Shown here piece after piece: positions 34,922 to 47,500 of a DNA stretch of 64,000 nucleotides. A program made the position numbers and the translations under genes. The first letter of the stretch is position 1. Each line of letters starts with the position of its first letter. Location of the stretch: NCBI GenBank assembly GCA_903813345.2, contig CAIIXF020000007.1, positions 31,423,564-31,487,563 on the forward strand, written 5' to 3'. Under the pieces are notes generated by a model. It was not told the origin of the DNA, ran no database searches, and saw only the letters and a program-made list of their open reading frames with translations. The DNA comes from Owenia fusiformis (lineage: Eukaryota; Annelida; Polychaeta; Sabellida; Oweniidae).

Positions 34922-37900
34922 TTAACGTTTGGTCAAATACTTCACCATCATGTGGACCTGGTAGTCGTCTGGCGCATCGATGAACACACGTCGTCCATCG
35001 AATACGAACTCTTTCGCCCTCACACTTGCAATCACTTCATAATCGAAATAATGACGACATATGTACTGAAAATTTAAAAATACGAGAGCATTATTTCAGT
35101 CATTAAGGTGCACTTAGCTAGTAGTCACAAATTCAACCGCCGGCTATCGGCTGACGGATTGGCCTACCATTTTATGTCCAACTCATTTAAATAAGAATGG
35201 AATAGTGGCAGGTACTGTGTTGGCCACAGAATAGTAGGTTAATCCGTCAGCCGGCGGTTGAATTCGTGAATGCAAGCTTTGTGATTTTGTTTTTCTTAGC
35301 CGTCAATTGTGCTTATTTTTGATGGAAGATCGGATTGTAAAGTGTAACAATAAAGTTATACAGTAGTACCATCTGTAAATTCACTCATAATATCACATCA
35401 TGATTGGTGTTGATTTTCTGCATGATGTACATGTTGTGCACGGTCATAGAAAACCAGGAAAAAAACATTCAATTCAAAAATGTTTTTCACTGACCTTCAA
35501 TTCAAAAAAGATTTTTCCCTGACCTGGAGAGATCTAGTTTCAAAATTTCTTCAAAAATGGCCAAGATTTCAAAGGAATTTTAATATTCTGGGTTTAAATA
35601 GCCCATCGGTATCTTAACACATCAGTCCAAAAAGAAGCCCAATGAAAGAACACTAGAAATGACACGGTTGATAATTTGATATATGCTCTGCTTTGTAAAT
35701 GAATTTGTTAACATTACCTGCATCACTTGATTGGTGTTGTGCGTAACTACAGCATCAAATCCATTGGCTCTTGCTACCTGTATCACATGGTCCTCTATTA
35801 CATGACATAGTTTAACTTGATGGGCCATGTCAACGTTCATGTCCACACATAAGCAGTTGTTATACAGCAGTTTTTGACAGCGTTTAGAAATGTTTGGTTT
35901 GCCCTGTTGCTCTAGGGTTGCGAGTATGTCAAATATGGCTTCCATACTGGGGATGTTATCTGTCTGGATTGGGTTTGCATAATCGAATAAAAAGTCACCT
36001 CCTAAAATCTGTTTCGATTGCTTATCAAGGACAACAAATGAAAGGTTGGTTTTGATAGCTTCTGAATACAGGACATTTGCTAGAGGCATGAAATCGTCTT
36101 TAGTGATTGAGAGAAGCCTACACAGAGGTTCCTTTGCAGTGAAATTTATAGAGAGATTACCCATAATGCGTTCATTGTCGTCTGCCTTTCTCAAAGGAAC
36201 AATTTCCAGATTGTCATACATGAAGTCATCATTGGGAATAACTGCCAGCGAGCTTTTGATATTCTTCAGTATATCCCCTATTGTTTTACACTCACTGAAT
36301 GTATCCACATTGATAAAATAACCCTTCTCTCTCAATTGTACAATAGTGGAAACCATGTTCACTGAATTTCCTCCCAGTTCAAAGAAATTAGCATCTTCAG
36401 TGAGGGTGAGTCTTGGAATATGAATGTTTGAAGCAATTGTCTCTAAGATCACGTTGCAGTCGGTGTCATCAGCTGGCAACATGTGCTCAATGAATGAACC
36501 TTCGTCATCCGTGCTATTATAAAACTTCTGCAGTTTTGCTCGGTCTATTTTTCCAGTGTGTGGCTGTAAGGGGAGCGTCTCAACATTTACTAACCTTGGA
36601 ATCATGTAGTATGGCAAATGGGACTTGCATTCAGTGATAATTCCACCAATGTCCAGTTTGTATGTTTTCTTGAGCGTAAAGTAGGCCACTATGACTTTAG
36701 TCAATGTGGTGATTTCATGACACAATACAGTCACCTGGTCCACACTTTGGTGTGACATCACAGCCTTTTCAATCTCAGCAATGTGCACCCTCTGACCATG
36801 AACCTTAACCTGTGTGTCTTTTCGTCCTTCGTAAATAATTACTCCATTCACCACACGTCCAAAGTCACCAGTTTTGTATACTTTGGTATGGTCCCCTTGC
36901 ATTATGAATGGATTCCTCATAAAAGTGTTGACCCTCGATGGTCCTGGTTCCACATAACCATCAGCGATATGAAGTCCACTTGCCCATAGCTCTCCCGTCT
37001 CGCCGACAGGCACAATACAATCTGTGTCATCAACAATGTATACGAACGAGTTACACATTGGACGGCCAATGGATAACACGTCATCACAAGATTTCTTAAG
37101 GACATCATCCATAGATTTATAGCGTTCATAAGTTACATCAGCCATAGTTTCAGTACTACCATAAAGATTAGCAAATGTTTTATTCACTGGAAAGATTCTG
37201 AAGAACTTTTGCAATAAATGCATCGGTAGTGTCTCACTATTTGACATCCATAATGTTAAGTGTGACAGTTGATTGTCGTTATTTGTCTTAGATATATTTG
37301 AGAGAATGTTCTGGAGCATTGAGGGCACCATTATTAGCCTAGAAACCTTGTGCGCATTCAACAATCCCAGGAATCTGTGTGTATCCTTTGTAATTTCTCT
37401 CGGGGATATTACCATCGGAATAAGTTTCAAAACACATGAAAATATCTCAATCACTGAATCCACAAAAAGTAATGATGTTTTAAAGCAACAAAACTCTTTG
37501 GACTTGAAGGGGAATTCGATCCACTGCCAAACCAATCTGTTTAATACAGCTTTATGACGTATACGGACCCCCTTTGGAAAACCAGTGCTACCACTGGTGT
37601 ATATGATGCATGCCAGAGGATTATTCTGTTCCCTTTCATTCTCATCAAGTACTGCATTCACATCATCATCAGATTGATTGTGTTTGGTATTGAGTATTTC
37701 CCATGTCTCTTCGGTATCCTCTTCAAAAACATTATCATCCTCCGTATCACAGAAATCAGTATGTTCAAGTCTATCAATCTCATAGGCAAGATTGTCTATT
37801 TTAGAGTTTACATTATCTTCGATAGGTGCAATGGCCTTCCCTACTGATATTAATGCAGGTTGGGCTGAGCGGACAAGGTGCTCAAATACACCAAAATAAT

Positions 37901-38504
37901 TACCATTGCTATTACCAACCGGACCAGCCGCACTGTTCTTAACATAAGCATCATTCACAATTACATGCTGCTCGTTGCTGGACCTGGAGTTTAGTCTTTT
38001 CAGGAGTAATTCATCGACACTGAAAACCCTGAGACCAGCGAATGTGTGTTCCCCATGGACAATGAACTTACTGGAGATGGTAGGCACAACAACACATGTA
38101 GGGTTAGCTTCCGTTATGACATGTTTGATCCTATTGGGTGGAGATCTGGAATCTAACGGTAAATAAGCTGCCCCGATCTTAAAGATAGCTAAGATAGCAA
38201 TAATGAGCTCATGACATGGTTCAATATCTATAGCAATTATGATCTCACCATTTCTAGGGGCTTTATGCAAAAGTTCTAGCTGGTGCTGTAAATGATTAGC
38301 AGCCTTTTGAGACAAAGCCTCGATATCATAATAATTCATGAATTGGTCGTTAAACCATATTCCCTTAGAAAAAGCTTCCCCTGGATAGGAGTTCACAGCG
38401 GTTTCAAAGTATTTTTGTATTAGTCTTGGCTGGGGTAGGGTGACCGAAGTACCTGTTAGTATACTTAATTGTTGTTTGAACTCATCCCTCCAGTGAAGTG
38501 CCAT
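34922..38504 (-). CDS. Ebony-like beta-alanyl amine synthetase (A-T-AAS NRPS)
   Basis: Two exons: 38504-35718 (929 codons) and 35065-34922 (47 codons and TAA), total 976 residues. The large exon alone stays open to 35622, but a canonical donor (cag|gtaatg) at 35718 and acceptor (ttttcag) at 35066 add a tail (YICRHYFDYEV ... FVFDGRRVF) that completes the GNAT-like fold, so the read-through end is judged intronic. Adenylation motifs: YTSGSTGFPKG (302-312), FVDS (347-350), NLYGSTET (447-454), GELWASG (504), YKTGDFGR (543-550), GRKDTQVKVHGQR (560-572), TGKIDR (650-655). The carrier domain has FFELGGNS (Ser about 714). The C-terminal part (about 760-976) matches the amine-selecting domain of Ebony. 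Ebony joins beta-alanine to dopamine, histamine and similar amines. Val-Asp in FVDS fits the beta-alanine code. An acidic insertion (about 172-296) lies before the YTSGSTG motif. Confidence 0.9.
35130..35264. repeat. 135-bp hairpin MITE in the ebony-like intron
   Basis: Inverted arms aattcaaccgccgg ... gctgacggatt and aatccgtcagcc ... ggcggttgaatt face each other around a loop of about 70 bases. It lies in the only intron of the ebony-like gene, 65 bases upstream of the last exon. Confidence 0.7.
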
Positions 38505-41500
38505 CTCTGTTGGTGGTTGAGAATCCCTTCCTGGTTACTTATAATGTGCCTTCTGTTTGTGCTGTCATTAGTGTTTAGTTGGCTGCAATTGGGAAGAGTG
38601 ACATGATAACATATGAGAAATAATACTTATAAATATGTGATAGTAAATTCAAGATTTGCATCATACCAGAGGGTGACACAAAAACGGCACTTAATGTGAT
38701 AGTTAAGATCAAAATTGATAAAACATTCTTATAACTATTAAAAGTAATTAGAAACAAGCAGGAGTAAAGGGGAATGCCTTAATATAGCGTTATGTCATGA
38801 GGAATTTATTATTATGTCAGAATGGCCTTCGCAAACATGTTAATGGATTCTTGGCAGTTTGTCTAATCAATATTTATCAGATTCATCATGTTAGCTTTAT
38901 TTCTGTTAAAATACACACATCCTGTAATCGTATAAGACAATGATCAATAATCCCAAAACTACAAAATCAATAATAGCAAACTTTCAAAATGTGAGATATA
39001 TAGTAATATATCCTTCACAAAATATCACAGTTTTTCAATACCAACATTGCTTAAAATGAACAACTTACTTGAAGACAGCCAGCGATCACATCTCTTGCAT
39101 CTCTATGTATTCATTTTGAGGTAACGGATTCATTGTGAACTATAATCGCTCCCTTTATAAGACATGAATGACTAACTAGATGCAATGAATGTAATGCTAG
39201 TATTCCTGCATTGCAGCATCAGCAAGATCCTGTTCAGCCTATATAGTCGTATGATTCACAAGTTTTGCATATCAGTCAACACTCCACCATGTAATAACAT
39301 TTGAGTCTCTGCTTCAAATAGTCCAAAACTGATGAAATAATTGATATTATTAACAATGTCCTTCAAACGGAAATATATTTCTGACAATGTTAATCTGACG
39401 TTCTGTATACTGATTTACTAAATAATGATTGTTCTAAAACATAGATAGTATTCCAGGATGCAAGCGAATTGTTATGTGTTTGGCATTTTCCTTGTTATCA
39501 GACAATTACCATTTCCAACTTTTTGTGGTTCGGATTCGCTTCTTAAAAGAGAGCCTCGCCTTTGGTAGTTTATAAGTAGACTGTGCGCAGGGCATCAGTC
39601 AATGAACATGGATATAAAATCTGTATGCACTATGTAGATGTTTTCCACATGTATAATGCTTAAATGATAATGCTATCTCTTATAATCTATTATACATGTA
39701 TATGCTATTGAAGGATATTTTGTAATTTTGTATTATTCAAAGCATTCGATCTACATCATCTTCTTCTGAGTTGAGTTTTCCAAATGAATAAGTAATTGTG
39801 TATTGTCTCTATGTATCTTAGCTATTGGCTAAAATTAATACAACATCAGTAGTATTCGGTAATCACATGCCCCTTCTTACAGGGATATAGTCATCTATGT
39901 TAAGCATTTCCAGGGGCATCTCTACTCCTTTTGAGCCTCTTGTTGTCTGTCAAATAAGAATTACCTTGTCCTGCGAAGAAATAACCCTTGAAACTCAATT
40001 GGATGATAGGCCGACAACTTTGGTTTCCATAAACTCTAATTTGACTAAATATTCGACATATTTTTAAACCCAAGCCATTATATATATATAGCTAGTTTCT
40101 TTCTTTTCCACTTAAAACATGAAAGTCTGTGATACTTCACTTTCAGGTATTTATGCAGCCTGTTGCTCCAGAATAGATCAATATTTTCCAATCAATAAAA
40201 TTTCAAACTGTTCATGGTTTGATCATGGAATATTGTGAATTGGAGAGAAATTACAAGGGAATATTGAGATAGATATGAAGTACTGTCTCTACATTGTACA
40301 TTAATGATTATTAAAATTGTAAACTTCTTACAAGATTTAGAGAGATTACATAAATTGTATATGAAGAGATTGATATTTTAAGTGTAGGAGATTCTGCAAT
40401 TGCTAGAAGTGTGACATATTAGTTTCTGAGGCGGATCAATAAATCACTGAAGTAACAGGGAGTAGGGGATTGTATCAATACATATATAGAAATTATTTAA
40501 AGTCAAAATAAGGGACTTTCTCAAAATGTTTAGCAATAAAGCATCACAGCTTAGAGTGCAAACAGGATGCTAATATACAGCATCAAATGAATTCAATTTA
40601 TCCTAATAATCAGATACTATGAAGTCTGCATTCGTTGAAACGTTGTAAGAATCAAACTTTTTTTGTAATTTCTCTGATGAAAGTGTTTTTACCTAGACAA
40701 ATCTAATATCCATTTTAAGGTTACATATTGCAAAGATATTGCACTTGATAGTGCAGACGCAGTCACACTTTATCAGGGTTATGAACGGTATGCCTATCTA
40801 ATGTAAGGCAATATTGTTGATATCTTCGTTTTTAAGACCATAAATGATGTAATTCACAAGGCAAAAAGAATACAAATACACTGAATGAGTGAATATATCT
40901 TAATGACCTCGACCCTACGTTCTGCAAAACAGGGGAAAAATATTTTGAACTTGTATATAATCATGGGCTTTCAAGAGATCTCTTGAAAACACATGATATA
41001 ACGTAAGAGCTTAAAATCTTGTGCTTTAGTGCTTTAATCTGCATCAGTGATGGGTTCACTTGTTTTGAAAACAAAACCTTTAAATGAGTAGAATACTTTG
41101 GTCTCTAAACCTGCAGATTGCTCTAAAACGCAATACATGTATGTCAGTATGTGGACATATATATTACTTTTACATTTTCATACAGCCAACAAGACTATTT
41201 AGAAGCTGCACTTACTTTTCAACTACCTGAACTAAACAAAGTATGGTAGTCACATTTTTCATATTGTCTATTTAAATTAAATTAGTTTTACACTAAGTGA
41301 CTAACTGTTTGGTGCTTAAAATAAAAATTGTCATCAAAATGTCCAATATTCATAAAACCATCAAAAGAATCTGTATAAGCTCCTTATACCAGGCACTGTT
41401 GATGATAAGATGTCCATAATAGGAGTCTATATAACACATTTCTGAGGTGTGTGCTTCAAAATGTTGAGCTATACATCTGCTAATATCACTATAGTGTCCA
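38505..41500. other. 3-kb intergenic stretch, no gene seen
   Basis: AT-rich sequence between the start of the ebony-like gene and the DUS3L stop codon. The only structure noted is an imperfect palindrome at about 40964-40998 (tttcaagagatctcttgaaa core). It must contain the ebony-like promoter and 5' UTR. Confidence 0.5.
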
Positions 41501-44500
41501 CTATTTGTAGGAGTTGGCCTTGTGTTTAGGCAAGAATGTGAATCCATCAGGGACAGGTCCAAGTAGCATCTCACTGGAAAGAAACATTTAAATACTCTTT
41601 AAATTGCAATTTTTCTAATTTTGGCACTTTTAAAGGTCGTGATTTTGTATTTAGGAGTAATATTATATACAGTTGGTTCGTTGTTCCATGTCAAAAATCT
41701 CAATTGATTTCTTAGTAAGACTCACATCAGTTTCAATCATCTATTGGACAAAGGTGACATTATATACCATTACTTAAGTAAAGTTATTTTCTCATATCAT
41801 ATGAAAATATCATCCAATGTCTACTACCACATTTTCTTTTTAAATATGATGATTATTTCAACACTGATAATTGTATTCCCTTTAAAGGCCTACCTAATTT
41901 TCACCCAGTCTGCGCAGTTGCCACTAGCCATGAGTGTTTCTAGGTCATTGCGACCTACATAGTAAGGTGGCCTCTCATTGATCCTCTGAGGAGCTTGTTC
42001 TAATATACCCACTGGGATATATCTGAAATACAAATGTTCAATTATGTAACAATGGTCTCCCACTTTAAGAAAACAAAATGGCTACACTACACTACAGTTA
42101 AAACCACACTACATTATTGCATGCACCAAAGAATAAATCTCCAATGAACAATATCAACAAGTGTGCTTTAGGTAAGATCTGAAAGCATATCAATAGTGCC
42201 AGAATTACAGTAATATCAAACATTACGATACTGCAATTGAATGACTTTGCAATAATATGTGATCTAAAATAGTGGAAGATTGAAAGAAACATTTATCTCT
42301 AATGAAAGAAAGGATAGTTAGAATAAATGTACAATACCTGTATAAGAAAGAGAGCCATTCTAATAGGAATTTTCTTGTAATGTCGACACCCTGTTGGTCT
42401 GAGCCCCAATGCTCTAGGCCATAATTAGCATAGCGTTGTAGCATATCAAGACGTTCCCCTGAGCTTATATCCCAGTCCCGCTGCTCCTTGATCTCTGTGA
42501 AGACCCAGGGTTTAATGAGGGCACCCCTAGCCAACATGAGACCTGACACTCCTGTAGTTTCCTTCCTGAGGTTTGCCTCTTGATATGACATGACATCACC
42601 ATTACCTGGATCACATAGGAATTACAGACATAATGTAAGCATAACATTTCAGTAATATTACCATTTCGAATGATTGTGTTGGGAGACAATAAAAGACATT
42701 TGGTAGCCATAGTAACCAACCTACATGGTACACACATGCTGAATTTGCAAAAATGGCCTTCAACGCGAGCTTATCTTAAATATCTATGAGAATTTAATGA
42801 GTGTTTTTAAAAGATAAAGTGTGCAATAGTCATAAGAAAGGGATCCAAATACCATTACCATTCCGCTCCCAGAGAACAATCCTACAAAATGCTGGAGATG
42901 TCCTTTGAGAAAAGTTGTACTCACCAAAGAATGTCATGGGTTTGGCTGCCTTTGCACATTGTTTTATATAGTCCCAGTCTGCAAGTTTTGTATACCTCTG
43001 TTCTCTTGTTCTGCCATGTAACTGCAATGATAGAATGCTTCATGTAACACAGTCAGGCCCATATCCAGGATTTGCCAAGGGGGATTCACGTTAACTTTTG
43101 ACAATATTTGTCCAAAAATGGCCAAAATCTCTTAGAAATTGCTCAGACTGGTGAAAAAACTGCATGATTTTGAAAGAACTTTTGGCCGGGGGGGGGGGGG
43201 GGGGGGGGGTTCTAAGTGACATTTCATGTAACTAGAGACACAAACTTCATGTAACTATTGTGGGAAAACGATAAACATTTAAAGTAACTATAGAGGAATA
43301 GCAGATTTGCAAGTGCATGTTACACAAGTGAACCCAATAGTTGATATCAAAATGTGCTAATCTCATTGGAAAAATAATGATCAAAGGAAGGATCAAAATA
43401 ATTTCACTCAAAATCTTAGAAGTTATCTAAAATGTACTCATAAAGAGCAAATGTCTTGATAATAGCTTAATGATAGGTTATTAGATCATATTACATCAAA
43501 CATTGAATTGTATGCTTACAGTACACATGGGCACACCCCAGTCTTTCAACTTGGGTATCAACTGGTGGGCAATGTTCTTGTCGTCATAGATACCAGTCCT
43601 CATCTTCACGGTTAAAGGGACATCTATCACTTCCTGCATACTCTTTATGATAGTCTCAAATCGGGCTGTTCGCCCCATCAATGCAGAGCCCTCACCCTAC
43701 AACAAATAGAGCTACTTGTCGATTTCAAAAGATGAAATTATTTGAAATTACATGCTCAATTCTGTTGTCATATATATTATATATATTGGTAAACATTAAA
43801 AGGTGGATTGGATCGAGTGGATTGGATTCATGTAAAAGGTGGATTGGATCGAGAATCTTCAAAATATTGATTTTCCTTAAAAAAATTCTATTGATCTCCC
43901 TCTAAGAAGATTGGTGCTCTCCTTGCTTCCACAATGTCAAATAAAAGATGTAATATTATTTTGCTTGGGTGGGCGAGAAGGGTGACCTGATACCCGCTTT
44001 ATTATTCATTCCAAGTGTAATTTGAGACATTTCATAAATCATAAGGCAATCTGGTTTGACGATCCAAATCATGTTTTCAGTCCAAACAGAACATAGCAGA
44101 AATGTTTTATGGACTATATCCACACATCAATTTGAATGACAGCTTTTACCTACAGACAGATCTATGTTTATTATGTCTTACAAAAGTTGATTTACAAGGG
44201 AAGGCAATTAAATACTTAAGGAGCATCTTTTAACTAAATGGAGTATATATTTGTTGTTGCTTTGTTCTGATTCCTCAAAGGTACTCGAGTTATCACAAAA
44301 TACTTTAGGAGATCAACAGAAATTCCATATTTTGAAGATTCTGGATCCAATCCACCTTTTACATGAATCCAATCCACTCGATCCAATCCACCTTTTAATC
44401 TCTACCTATATATTCATTGAAATCAATCAAACAATTTCACATAACATGAATATTACAGGAAACAAGGCTATAGGTACACAGCCTCTACTTTGGGCTAAAG

Positions 44501-47500
44501 TCCTTGTAAATTTTAATGTTTCATGCAATTTCATGTCTCTCTTGGGTAAAATTTTGTTTAGATATTTAAAACACAACCAAACAGGCCATATAATAACATG
44601 TACATTATTATTGTTCTTAAAATATGAAAGTAACTGGTACGTCTTGATACACTGCATTATGATTGTACATACCCTCTTGAAGACTAGATCAATAGGGCAG
44701 CCGACATTGATGTCAATGAAGTCAATATTGGTGGTCTCTGTTATAACCTGGGCGCACTTTGTCATTGTATCCTGGAATCCCCCACACAGCTACAATTCAA
44801 GAATAAATAAGTAAACATATTTTACAAGTAACCAAGACAATTTTGAAAAAATTTGCTTTTTGAAAAGCAATTAATGGCACTAATCAATTTGGTGAATTCA
44901 CCATTTTCATAACTTTGGCAGGGTGACAGGTCATCTCAACCCCAAGTCATCTCAACCCAGTCCAACTCAACCCCAAGTCAAGTCAACCCCAGTAAAACTC
45001 AACCCCAAGTCAAGTCAACCCTGTAAAACTCAACCCCAGTAAAACTCAACCCTATTCATTTGTGCAATGTCTAATTTAATTTTTTTATGATGAATAATTT
45101 AAGTCATTCATTTCTGAAAATCTAGCATTTTGCATGATACTTTGAATTGAAAGTTGTAAAAGTATTAAAAAAACGGTTAAGCTGAAGGATAATTCATCAA
45201 GTTGTCACTAGTTGTCACTATTATCTAATTTAAGACATCTTTTGAAATCCAATTTTAGATAATTTAGAAATAATTAACAATGTAATATAACTTTTTTTAT
45301 TCATATGAACATGCATTAACAAAATCATTAACATTTACTAATTAATAGACTGAATATAGGTGTAGCCAGGAAAACCGGAAAACCTGATTTTTTGGGCGAT
45401 CGCATCGCTCCTGACTGAAAGCTGGCTATGCCACTGGAAAGCAATGGACATTTTCCAGTTTTCCAAATAATCACGAGTGTCAACCTCATAGGGATTACAT
45501 CAAAACAAATGTATAAGCAAGATTAATAAAATGACCCATATTCTAATCCTATTAGTACCATGTTGAGATTTTGGAGATAAACTCATTATTAACTATAATC
45601 TAAAAAGGCAGTGGTCTAAGATTGAAAATCACAAACTGAATAATCGGAATTATTTTTATGAAATAAACTTTGTTATAAGTTTATCAATATATAGAAATAT
45701 AGGGGTTGAGTTTTACTGGGGTTGAGTTTTACAGGGTTGAGTTGACTTGGGGTTGAGTTTTACTGGGGTTGACTTGACTTGGGGTTGAGTTTTACTGGGT
45801 TGAGTTGACTTGGGGTTGAGATGACCAGGAAGCCTTTGGCAGTACCTCATGTGCACTGAATGAATGGCCAAAAGATTTCAAATGATTTCAAAAATTGTTT
45901 TATGTTGATAAAGATCTGAATTCGACTATCTGGTTGAGAAATGCCATATCAAACCAGGCGCCAAATCAAAACAAATAACAAGTTATTATTAAACACGTTA
46001 TATACTAATTTATTGCATAGTACCTGTACTCCAAATATGTCCTCTGTGTGGTGTCTCTTCAACAGTGCCCACTCTGACTGTTGCCCTTGGAGCAAGTTGG
46101 TACACATAGCCATCTCCCCACATGTTATATCAACCCCATACTCCTTGCAGACACGGCGGTATGGGAGGTTCCCAACCTACAATGTATATATAATGGTGGT
46201 ACACACAGCCATTTCCCCACATGTTATATAAACCCCATACTCCTTGCAGATACGGCGGTATGGGAGGTTCCCAACCTAGAATGTACATATAATGGTGGTA
46301 CACATAGCCATCTCCCCACATGTTATATCAACCCCATACTCCTTGCAGATACGGCGGTATGGGAGGTTCCCTACCTAGAATGTACATATAATGGTGGTAC
46401 ACATAGACATCTCCCCACATGTTATATCAACCCCATACTCCTTGCAGATACGGCGGTATGGGAGATTTCCCACCTAGAATGTATATATAATGGTGGTACA
46501 CATAGCCATCTCCCCACATGTTATATCAACCCCATACTCCTTGCAGATACGGCGGTATGGGAGGTTCCCTACCTAGAATGTACATATAATGGTGGTACAC
46601 ATAGACATCTCCCCACATGTTATATCAACCCCATACTCCTTGCAGATACGGCGGTATGGGAGGTTCCCAACCTAGAATGTACATAATGGTGGTACACATA
46701 GCCATCTCCCCACATGTTATATCAACCCCATACTTCTTGCAGATACGGCGGTATGGGAGATTTCCCACCTAGAATGTATATATAATGGTGGTACACATAG
46801 CCATCTCCCCACATGTTATATCCATCCCATACTCCTCGCAGATACGACAGAATGGGAGATTACCAACCTACATGCATATTTAATAGAACATAATAGATGG
46901 TGCACATATCTATCTCCAAACATGTTATATTTGCCACATACTATATTGTCTGCCCCATTGCAAACTTTGGTCCATCTTTTGGAAGAGTGATCAGAAAAAA
47001 TATTAAAACCTATCAAGCTGAAACTTTTAAAGATCAATGGCAATCTATATAATCTGATTTGAGAAAACTATAAATGATACACTCTTATCTTGTGTATCGT
47101 AACAAAGAAGCAGTTTTCTCTTGACACAACAAAAGAAAGAGCATAGACTATTGATGTAACTTACCAGTATGAACCTGTATATTATGTAAACGAAATCACA
47201 TAACAAGAAGCCACACAGAAGTTGAAGTTCTTTAGTACTTGGACTCTCTAACGTGTGATAGTCAACATATGTTACAATATTAAAATATTTAAATGCATAT
47301 ACTTGAATAGGACTTACTGTAGTCAGAGGAGCCAGGTACAGCTTGTCTGAGAAGTCAACCTGAAATATGAAACATACCATTCAGAATTTGTGAAACAATG
47401 CATTGTACAATATATGGGGTGTCTTAATAATAAGGGTTACCGAGCTAAAGGGTTGCATGAAAATATGAATAAGGTATTAACAAAAGCACACAAAAATACA

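Noticed and set aside
35622-35717. Ebony-like C-terminus as read straight through (…VISSVLSLGFFLD)
   Set aside because: It follows a canonical donor and lacks the GNAT-like end; the spliced exon at 34922-35065 gives a family-like C-terminus.
44251-44814. 187-codon plus-strand frame
   Set aside because: Antisense to DUS3L exon 5 and to the 8-bp-TSD element; no domain signs.
46081-46686. 201-codon plus-strand frame with regular His/Pro repeats
   Set aside because: Antisense shadow of the 99-bp DUS3L exon 4 minisatellite.
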